A stretch of DNA of 7,258 bases from Dechloromonas sp. (GTDB lineage Bacteria; Pseudomonadota; Gammaproteobacteria; Burkholderiales; Rhodocyclaceae), in NCBI GenBank assembly GCA_013693915.1, contig CP059264.1:877928-885185 (forward strand), written 5' to 3'. The position numbers and the translations under genes were made by a program. A model generated the notes under the pieces. The model was not told where the DNA came from. It saw only the letters and a list, made by a program, of their open reading frames with translations, and did not search any database. Each line of letters starts with the position of its first letter. Within the stretch, counting starts at the first letter, position 1. Of this stretch, positions 1 to 6,524 are shown piece after piece.

Positions 1-1113
1 GGAGTCGCCGCCGGCGCCAGCATTCACTTGCTGCTGCAGGTTGCCGAGGGCAGCGCCGATCCCGATTTGCCGGCCCGGCCGGTCAGCTGGTCGGTGCTCT
101 GCGACAACCACTGGCGTCCGGTGGCGCCGGACGAACTGGCGCTCGATACGACGCGCGGGCTACGCGCCAGCGGCATCGTCGGCATCGTGCTGCCGCGCTG
201 GACGACGACCGACAACACCTGGATGCCTCCCGGCCCGGTCTGGCTCAAGGCCGCCATCGCCAGCGGCAGCGGTGCCGCCTGCCGGCTGCTCGGCGTCCAT
301 GCCAATGCCGTCGAGGTGGCGCGCGTCTGGCCGGAGGCCGGGTCGGATGCGCCGCCGGTCGAAACCCTGCCGCCGGGCAGCATCGCCAAGCTGACGGCAG
401 CCCCGGCCGGCCTGAAGAAGATCGAACAGCCCTACGCCAGTTTCGGCGGCCGGGCCGGCGAGAGCGACGCGATGCTGCGCCGCCGGGCGGCCGAACGACT
501 GCGTCACCGCCAGCGCTGCATCACGCCGTGGGACTACGAACGCCTGCTGCTCGAAGCCTTCCCGGGCGTGCATCGGATCAAGTGCGTGCCGCACGCCAGC
601 GACACGGCCTGGATGGAACCGGGGCATGTGCTCATCGTCGCGGTGCCGGACCTGAGGAACCGCAACCTGCCCGACCTGCTGCAGCCGAAAGTCGATCTCG
701 ACACCCTGACGCGCATGGCCGAGCTGGCGCAGGCGCATGCCGCGCCGCAGGTCACGGTGCATGTGCGCAACCCGTCCTACGTGCCTATTCGTCTCGCCTT
801 CAAGGTGCGCTTCAAAGCCGGCCGGCCGTTCGACTACACGCGCCAGCAACTGCACGACGCCATCATGCGCAACCTGTCGCCCTGGGCCTTCGAGGCTGGC
901 CGCCAGCTCGATTTCGGCGGTCGCATCTACCGCTCGGTGCTGCTCGATTTCATCGAGGAGCAGCCCGATGTCGATTACGTCACCGACTTCCGCTGCGGCC
1001 TGGCCGGCGCCGGCGAATTGCTGGTGAACGACGTCGCCGAGATCGTCGCCGACCGGCCGGACGTCATCCTCGTCTCCGCAGCCCGTCATGTCATCGGCGA
1101 AGCCACCGACTGA
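1..1113 (+). CDS. Baseplate J / gp6-like wedge protein of a contractile injection system, C-terminal part (Afp11-like)
   Basis: This is a structural wedge protein expected in the baseplate ring around the spike of a phage-tail-like injection particle. The frame is open from the first base, so the gene begins upstream; 370 codons and a TGA stop are present. An internal TTG at 28 is not a convincing start, because the frame continues through it without a break. Recognisable baseplate-J segments, in order, are: YASFGGRAGESDAMLRRRAA at 433-492; a helix beginning ITPWDYERLLLEAFPGVHRI at 520-579; PGHVLIVAVPDLRNRN at 619-666; a beta/alpha stretch with NLSPWAF near 870-890; and FGGRIYRS followed by FIEEQPDVDYVTDF at 913-990. 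These are the conserved C-terminal features of eCIS gp6/Afp11-type proteins, recognised from memory rather than by a search. The next gene starts 13 bases after the stop, and it repeats part of this fold. No signal peptide can be judged because the N-terminus is missing. Family membership is secure; the exact Afp number is less so. Confidence 0.9.
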   Translation, partial: GVAAGASIHLLLQVAEGSADPDLPARPVSWSVLCDNHWRPVAPDELALDTTRGLRASGIVGIVLPRWTTTDNTWMPPGPVWLKAAIASGSGAACRLLGVHANAVEVARVWPEAGSDAPPVETLPPGSIAKLTAAPAGLKKIEQPYASFGGRAGESDAMLRRRAAERLRHRQRCITPWDYERLLLEAFPGVHRIKCVPHASDTAWMEPGHVLIVAVPDLRNRNLPDLLQPKVDLDTLTRMAELAQAHAAPQVTVHVRNPSYVPIRLAFKVRFKAGRPFDYTRQQLHDAIMRNLSPWAFEAGRQLDFGGRIYRSVLLDFIEEQPDVDYVTDFRCGLAGAGELLVNDVAEIVADRPDVILVSAARHVIGEATD

Positions 1114-1119
1114 AGCGAG
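1112..1119 (+). promoter_or_regulatory. Weak candidate ribosome binding site for the gp7-like gene
   Basis: The purine-rich stretch GAAGCGAG overlaps the TGA of the preceding gene and ends 7 bases before the ATG at 1127. It is a poor Shine-Dalgarno match, but no better one precedes the alternative in-frame ATG at 1088. It therefore favours the 1127 start and suggests translational coupling to the upstream gene. Confidence 0.35.
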
Positions 1120-1126
1120 CCAAGCC

Positions 1127-3757
1127 ATGCTGCTCCGTCCGACCATCTCCGCCCGCCCCGCCGCCGATCCGGCGCTCGATCAGCGCCAGCTGTTCGACAT
1201 CGGCCTGGCCGCTGCGCGCCGCCTGTCCGGCCGCACCTGGACCGATCACAACACGCACGACCCGGGCATCACGCAGCTCGAACTGCTCGCCTATGCGCTG
1301 ACCGACCTTGCCTACCGGGCGCGCCTCCCGATCGAGGACATCCTCGCGGTGCCCGACGACAACGCGGCCGCGATGGACAAGCTGTTCGACCGCGCCAGCC
1401 GCATCCTGCCCAATGCGCCGGTGACGCTGGCCGACTACCGCAAGCTGCTGATCGACCGGCCGGGCATCAAGAACGCCTGGCTACACCAGGTGCCGGTCAC
1501 GCTTCATGCCGATCCGGCCAAAGGCAAGCTGAGCGTGCAGCCGAGCGGCAGCCAGACGGAGCGTCCGATTGCCGTGCGCGGCCGCTACCGCGTGACCCTC
1601 GAGTACATGGACGACGTGCGCACCGCCGAGCGGCGTGCCGAGATCGACTGCGACGCGCTGGCCACGCTGCATGCCCACCGTGGCCTCGGCATGGATTTCG
1701 TTGCGCCGATACAGCATGTGCAGCCACACTGGTTCAGCCTGTGCGCCGAAATCGACCTGACGCCGGAGGCCGATGCCAACCGCGTCGCTGCCGACATCCG
1801 TTTTGCCGTCGATCGTTGGCTGGCGCCGCCGGTGCATAACTTCACGCTCGGCGAAATGCTGGCCCGCACGCACGACGACGGCTCGACCTGGACGGTGCCG
1901 GAAATTTTCGACGGGCCGCGGCTGGCCAACGGCTTCATCGCCGACGCGGATCTGGCCGATGCCGACCTGCGTCGCGAGGTCCGGCTGTCCGACGTGATCA
2001 GCGTGATCATGGACATCCCGGGCGTGGTCGCCATTCGCGACATCGTGATGAATCCGCTCAGCAGCAGCGGTAAGGCACAGGAGCCGGGGGACAAATGGCG
2101 CATGCCGGTGGATGAAGGATGCCAGCCGCGCCTGGCCGAATTGCCGGGTCGCCTGGTTTTCTACAAGAAGAACCTGCCGATTCCGCCCGATCCCGCCCGT
2201 GTCGATACTCACTTCAACGCGCTGCGCCGGGCCGAGCGCGTCAAGCTCGAGGCGGCGGTGGCGGAGGAATGGCCGATCCCGCTCGGCCGTTACCGTAACC
2301 CGGCGCGCTACCGCAGCGTGCAGGCGCATTTTCCGACGATCTACGGCCTGTCGGAAGCCGGATTGCCGCCGGGCGCGACGCCCCAGCGTCAGGCGCAGGC
2401 CTTGCAGCTGAAAGCCTGGCTGACCTTGTTCGATCACGTGATGGCCGGCTACGCGGCCCAGCTCGCCCATGTCCGCGACCTGTTCTCGAGCGATCCGGCC
2501 GTCGCCGGCAGCTACTACGGGCAACTGGTCACCGATTTCCCCGACTGGCCGAAGATATACGCCGAGGGTTTCGACGCCGTCCGTCTCGACGCCGATGTCG
2601 TCGAGCCCGGCGACACCGGACTGGTGCGTCGCAACCGCTTCCTCGACCATCTGCTCGCCCGCTACGCGGAAGATTTCTCGGACTACGTCGCCGTCATGCA
2701 GGCGCGCTTCGGGCTGGCAGCGGCGCAGGCGGCCGCCGCCAAGTGCGGTTTTCTCGATGCCAGCGCAGAGACCGGCGCCCGACGCGGGCAGGGCTACAAC
2801 GCCCGCCTGACGGCGCCCGGCGAACTCTGGAACACGCAGACCAATCTCTCAGGATACGAGCGGCGCATCGCCCGCCTGCTCGACATCGTCAATCCGGGCC
2901 GGCGCAATCTGTCCGACGTGGCCTACGACATGTATGCCGAGGTCGATGCGGTGCCGGACAGCCGCGACGAATTCCGCTTCCGCATTCGCCACCCGGTCAG
3001 TGGCAAGATCCTGCTGTCGAGCAGCACGCACTACGCCATGCAGGCGGCGGCGCGGACGGAAATGGAAGCAGCCATCGCCCGCGCCCAGCGGCCCGAAGGT
3101 TATGCCCGCAAGCGCACCGGGACGGACGAAACCCCGGAGGCCGAGCGCCGGCACTACTTCAACATCGTCGCCGAGTCCGGCGAGGTCATCGCCCGGCGCA
3201 TCGAATACTTTGCCGATGCGGCGGCCATGGAAGCGGCCATTGCCGAATTGATCGCCCATCTGCGCGAGCGCTACAGCGGCGAGGGGCTCTACGTCATCGA
3301 GCACATCCTGCTGCTGCCGGAGGAAGCCGGCGATCCGCTGATGGACATCTGCACCGACGCCGGCTGCGTCGATTGCGCCGACCTCGACCCCTACAGCGAC
3401 CGCATCACTATCGTCCTGCCCGCCTACACCGGCCGCTTCCGCGACATGGACTTCCGGCGCTTCGTCGAGGCGACGTTGCGCCGCGAGGCGCCGGCCCACA
3501 TCCTGCCGCGCATCTGCTGGGTCAATACCGACGACATGGCCGCCATCGAGGGCGCTTATCGCGACTGGCTGGCCATCCGCAGCGGCGCCACGACGGCCGA
3601 GCGGGCTGCCAGGATCGCCGCCCTGGTCAATGCCCTGACCCGTGCCAAGAACGTTTACCCCGCCAGCGGCCTGCATCCCTGCGGCCAGCTGGAACCGCCA
3701 CCCTTCGTCCTCGGTCGCAACGCCCTTGGCAGCGCGACCGACCTTGCCGACAGCTAG
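1127..3757 (+). CDS. gp7-like / Afp12-like baseplate wedge protein (baseplate J superfamily), 876 aa
   Basis: This is the second wedge subunit of the injection-system baseplate, expected to pair with the upstream gp6-like protein; its size fits eCIS gp7-like proteins. The N-terminus carries the baseplate-J signature TWTDHNTHDPGITQLELLAY at residues 37-56. VTLADYRKLLIDRPGIKNAW (99-118) and a strand-helix-strand region ending VISVIMDIPGVVAIRDI (290-306) follow. Two helical blocks typical of eCIS gp7-like proteins come next, LFDHVMAGYAAQLAHVRDLF (434-453) and RRNRFLDHLLARYAEDFSDY (501-520). Two short similar beta-beta-helix units occupy about 616-653 and 676-712. The C-terminal hallmark comprises LYVIEHILLLP (721-731), cysteines 742/747/750, and a DPYS...ICW block (754-798). 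I chose the ATG at 1127 because it lies just after the upstream stop with a weak purine-rich site. An in-frame ATG at 1088 would add 13 residues, overlap the upstream gene by 26 bases and has no visible ribosome binding site. No signal peptide or membrane segment is visible, as expected for a cytoplasmically assembled particle. Confidence 0.9.
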   Translation: MLLRPTISARPAADPALDQRQLFDIGLAAARRLSGRTWTDHNTHDPGITQLELLAYALTDLAYRARLPIEDILAVPDDNAAAMDKLFDRASRILPNAPVTLADYRKLLIDRPGIKNAWLHQVPVTLHADPAKGKLSVQPSGSQTERPIAVRGRYRVTLEYMDDVRTAERRAEIDCDALATLHAHRGLGMDFVAPIQHVQPHWFSLCAEIDLTPEADANRVAADIRFAVDRWLAPPVHNFTLGEMLARTHDDGSTWTVPEIFDGPRLANGFIADADLADADLRREVRLSDVISVIMDIPGVVAIRDIVMNPLSSSGKAQEPGDKWRMPVDEGCQPRLAELPGRLVFYKKNLPIPPDPARVDTHFNALRRAERVKLEAAVAEEWPIPLGRYRNPARYRSVQAHFPTIYGLSEAGLPPGATPQRQAQALQLKAWLTLFDHVMAGYAAQLAHVRDLFSSDPAVAGSYYGQLVTDFPDWPKIYAEGFDAVRLDADVVEPGDTGLVRRNRFLDHLLARYAEDFSDYVAVMQARFGLAAAQAAAAKCGFLDASAETGARRGQGYNARLTAPGELWNTQTNLSGYERRIARLLDIVNPGRRNLSDVAYDMYAEVDAVPDSRDEFRFRIRHPVSGKILLSSSTHYAMQAAARTEMEAAIARAQRPEGYARKRTGTDETPEAERRHYFNIVAESGEVIARRIEYFADAAAMEAAIAELIAHLRERYSGEGLYVIEHILLLPEEAGDPLMDICTDAGCVDCADLDPYSDRITIVLPAYTGRFRDMDFRRFVEATLRREAPAHILPRICWVNTDDMAAIEGAYRDWLAIRSGATTAERAARIAALVNALTRAKNVYPASGLHPCGQLEPPPFVLGRNALGSATDLADS

Positions 3758-3760
3758 AAC

Positions 3761-3765
3761 GGGAG
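3761..3765 (+). promoter_or_regulatory. Ribosome binding site for the 913-aa gene
   Basis: GGGAG lies 7 bases before the ATG at 3773 and just after the TAG stop of the gp7-like gene (3755-3757). It is the clearest Shine-Dalgarno element in the window and fixes this start. It may also let this gene be translated somewhat independently of its neighbour. Confidence 0.7.
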
Positions 3766-3772
3766 TCCGACC

Positions 3773-6514
3773 ATGGCCGCACCGCTCAAGATCATCCGCC
3801 GCCTCGATGCCGTCACCACCGATTACGCCGTTTTCGAGCGCGATCAGGTGCTGACCGAGCAGCAGCTCAACAGCATTACCGAATACCTCGACGACCAATC
3901 CCGCCTGACGCGCACGCAGTTGCTCGGCATCGGCATCGTCGGCGGCCTGTGGCCGAACCTGACCAAGGAGGCGCTGACCCTGGGGCGCGGCGTCGGGGTG
4001 ACCAGCGACGGCGACCTGCTGGCTTGGCCGCAGGATACGGCCTACGCGCGCTGGGTCGAGTACGACGAGAGCGCGCCAGCCTATGAACCTTTCTACGCCG
4101 GCGAGCAGCGCCTGCCCCTGATCGAGCTGCTGGAAGCGGGCGACCCGCGCGAAGGGAAGCCCCTGGCCGATCTGGCCAATCGTTTGCCCGGGCTGGTCGC
4201 CATTGCCTTCATGGAAAGCTACGAGAACGACCCGGACCTATGTACCGGCGGTGCCTGCGACAACAAGGGGCGGACGGCCCGGAACACCCGCCGCCTGCTG
4301 CTCGCCGGGCGCGAGATGGCCGAAAAGATCCGCCTTACCACCGGCGTGATGACCGGCGCCGAGCTGGCCCGCCGCCTGCCACGCCTGCGTGCGGCCCGGC
4401 CGGACCTTGGTACCGGCAGCGATGCCAAGGTCGATGTCACCTCGGCCGAGCGCTTCGCGGTACGTTACCGCACGGCCGCCGATATGACCTTGAAGGCGCT
4501 GCGCGAAGCCGTCGGCGTGCTGACCCGGCTGCTCACCGAGCGCGGCGTCGCCAGCCTGCCGGACACCAGCGCCTGGGGCGGCCTGCTCGCCCGGCGCATC
4601 GAAGCCTTGCCCGGCCTGATCGGCGGTGTCCAGTACCTGCATGCCCACGCCAAGGACCTGGTCGGTTTGTGGAACGAACTGCGCGCCGCGCTGTTCGCCG
4701 ACGACAGCGTGCTGGCGCCGGCGCCGGGCGCCTTTCCCAAGCACCTGATGCTCGGCGCGTTGGCCGACCCGAACAGCGATCGCACCGGCTGCTACCCCTC
4801 GCCCTGGCTCAACGGCAGCAATGCCGACCGCCAGCGCGTCGCCACGCTGATGCGGCAGTTCGGCCTGCTGCTCGACGGCTTCGTGCTGCCCACGGTGCAG
4901 CGTCCGAAGATCACGCCGAGCCGGCAGGAAAGCGCACCGCTCACGGCGCGGGCCATCCCGGTCTATTACCGGGCCGATGCAGCGCTGCGCGCCGTCTGGG
5001 GCGGCAGCCGCGCGCTGCCGGGCGATGACGACGCGGTGACCGGTTATCACTGGCAGCCGGAACCGGGGCAGGTCAATGCCGCCGATCCCTTCCTCGACGA
5101 CCTGGGTGGCCACGACTTCTTCCGCATCGAAGGCCATCTTGGCATGAAGGCCGATGCCGCCGAAAAGGCCATCGAAAAACTGATTCGCCAGCGCAACCTG
5201 CCAATCGCGGTGATGAGTGCGCTGACCCACAACGATCGTCGCCTGCTGCTGCCACCGCTGAAGTTCAAGCAGAGCAGCCTGCACAGCCTGCATTACCTGT
5301 GGCGCCAGGACGTCGCCGGCCACGTGAAGGACAACATTGCCTACAGCGACATGCTGGTCAAGCGCTTCGATGCCGACAAGGCCTGGGTGCCGGCTACGAC
5401 CGGCAAGCCGTCGCCGACCGAGACGGTGACGGCGGCCAAGGAGCAGCTGGTGAAGGCCGACGAACAGCTTAGCGGCGCCGGCAAGCCGCTGGCGGCCCGA
5501 AAATTCAAGGAATTCCAGAGTGTCGCCAAGGACTGGAGTGCGCCGCTGTCGGCGGCCGTGGTCACTACCGCCAAGGCGCGCACGGCAATCGGCGACATCG
5601 TCCGTACCGACGTCGCCTCGCCGGTCGATGTCCTGAGCGCCTCGAAAACCCATATCTGGGTCGACTGGCTGGGTGACATCCTGAAACAGCGCGAGGAGCG
5701 CCACAAGGAAAAGCTGCTGCTCACCAACCTGCTCAACGAGCATCCGGGCATGGCACATGCGGGCGGCACGGCGCCGGGCGGCACCTTCGTGCTGGTGTAC
5801 AACGACGCGGGTGTCGTCATCGGCGACCTGATGCTGCCCTACTGGATTGACGACAACGACGAGAGCGATTTCGAGGAGCCCGAACTGACGCTGCCGGACA
5901 TCAAGCTGCGCCTGCCGTCCGACCTGCTGCCGATCAAGGTCATCAAGCCGCTCAAGCTCGACCTCGACGACTTCAAGAAGGCCGAGATCACGCCCAACCT
6001 GCAGATCCTCACCGACTACAGCGCCTTCTACAAGGAGTCGCTGTCGAGCGTACTGGCCAATCGCAAGCTGGTGGATGCCAATCCGGACCTGAGCGGCGGC
6101 AAGAGCACGACCAAGGACGCCTACCTGCAGACGCTGCTCGACCGGACGGCGCGACAGCAACGCGAATTGCAGACCATGAAGGAGATCGCGATCGACGACA
6201 AGCAGCCGCAGATCGTGCGCGACAAGGCGGCGGCCGAGGCGAAGCAGATCGAACTGACGCTGGCCGACACCGTCGGCGAGACGGTCCAGTACTTCGCCGT
6301 CGATGCCGCCGAAACCGTGCGCTTCGAGGCGGACAAGAGCGCCGTCTATGAAACGGTCGGCCAGGCCATCACCATGGTCAGCTCGCAGGATGCCAGCGGC
6401 AAACTGCAGGAAAACCTGCGGGTGACCAGCGAGGCGGCCAACAAGCTGAAGGTCGGCAGTTCCGCCATGGTCGTCAATCAGGTGATGTTCAATGCCGGCA
6501 TGAAGCCGCGCTGA
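3773..6514 (+). CDS. Large injection-system-associated structural protein of unknown function, 913 aa
   Basis: Function is not known to me. The start is an ATG with GGGAG 7 bases upstream, 15 bases after the gp7-like stop. The N-terminus (residues 21-59) reads FERDQVLTEQQLNSITEYLD, then a QSRLTR motif and LLGIGIVGGL. A GVGVTSDGDLL strand pair follows at 73-83. This 'Q-L-N...RLTR...GIV-GL...G-DG-LI' pattern resembles an N-terminal module I associate with proteins encoded beside contractile-system and tail baseplate genes. Residues 150-166 contain YENDPDLCTGGACDNKG with a C-x4-C pair. The middle is helix-rich and alanine-rich. Around 656-691 lies a glycine-rich block, HPGMAHAGG...GGTFVLVY...GDLMLPYW, then an acidic stretch and an L/P/K-rich strand region (to about 730). 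Residues 783-845 are charged and helical, possibly coiled coil. No signal peptide, membrane segment or enzyme motif is seen. It occupies the place of the fibre gene (Afp13) in Afp-type clusters but shows no collagen-like or fibre-knob repeats. A baseplate-peripheral, fibre-adaptor or cage role is inference only. Confidence 0.85.
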   Translation: MAAPLKIIRRLDAVTTDYAVFERDQVLTEQQLNSITEYLDDQSRLTRTQLLGIGIVGGLWPNLTKEALTLGRGVGVTSDGDLLAWPQDTAYARWVEYDESAPAYEPFYAGEQRLPLIELLEAGDPREGKPLADLANRLPGLVAIAFMESYENDPDLCTGGACDNKGRTARNTRRLLLAGREMAEKIRLTTGVMTGAELARRLPRLRAARPDLGTGSDAKVDVTSAERFAVRYRTAADMTLKALREAVGVLTRLLTERGVASLPDTSAWGGLLARRIEALPGLIGGVQYLHAHAKDLVGLWNELRAALFADDSVLAPAPGAFPKHLMLGALADPNSDRTGCYPSPWLNGSNADRQRVATLMRQFGLLLDGFVLPTVQRPKITPSRQESAPLTARAIPVYYRADAALRAVWGGSRALPGDDDAVTGYHWQPEPGQVNAADPFLDDLGGHDFFRIEGHLGMKADAAEKAIEKLIRQRNLPIAVMSALTHNDRRLLLPPLKFKQSSLHSLHYLWRQDVAGHVKDNIAYSDMLVKRFDADKAWVPATTGKPSPTETVTAAKEQLVKADEQLSGAGKPLAARKFKEFQSVAKDWSAPLSAAVVTTAKARTAIGDIVRTDVASPVDVLSASKTHIWVDWLGDILKQREERHKEKLLLTNLLNEHPGMAHAGGTAPGGTFVLVYNDAGVVIGDLMLPYWIDDNDESDFEEPELTLPDIKLRLPSDLLPIKVIKPLKLDLDDFKKAEITPNLQILTDYSAFYKESLSSVLANRKLVDANPDLSGGKSTTKDAYLQTLLDRTARQQRELQTMKEIAIDDKQPQIVRDKAAAEAKQIELTLADTVGETVQYFAVDAAETVRFEADKSAVYETVGQAITMVSSQDASGKLQENLRVTSEAANKLKVGSSAMVVNQVMFNAGMKPR

Positions 6515-6524
6515 ACGAAATGCC

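Noticed and set aside
28..30. TTG at 28 as a start for the gp6-like gene
   Set aside because: The same frame is open to base 1, and the protein lacks the rest of the baseplate J domain, so the true start lies upstream of the window.
1088..1126. Alternative upstream start (ATG 1088) for the gp7-like gene
   Set aside because: It would overlap the upstream gene by 26 bases, has no visible ribosome binding site, and adds 13 residues unlike the start of the conserved domain. It cannot be excluded outright.
160..2650. Minus-strand open frames at 160-1146 and 1481-2650
   Set aside because: Both are antisense to recognised baseplate genes, have no coherent protein motif, and show the low-complexity composition of G+C-bias shadows.
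3758..3772. Possible promoter or terminator between the gp7-like and 913-aa genes
   Set aside because: The gap is only 15 bases and holds a ribosome binding site, with no room for or sign of a hairpin plus T-run or -10/-35 elements.
2743..4086. Plus-strand open frame of 447 codons spanning the gp7-like / 913-aa gene junction
   Set aside because: Its translation is dominated by Arg, Pro, His and Ala, typical of an out-of-frame shadow, and it conflicts with two genes that have clear family motifs or a good ribosome binding site.
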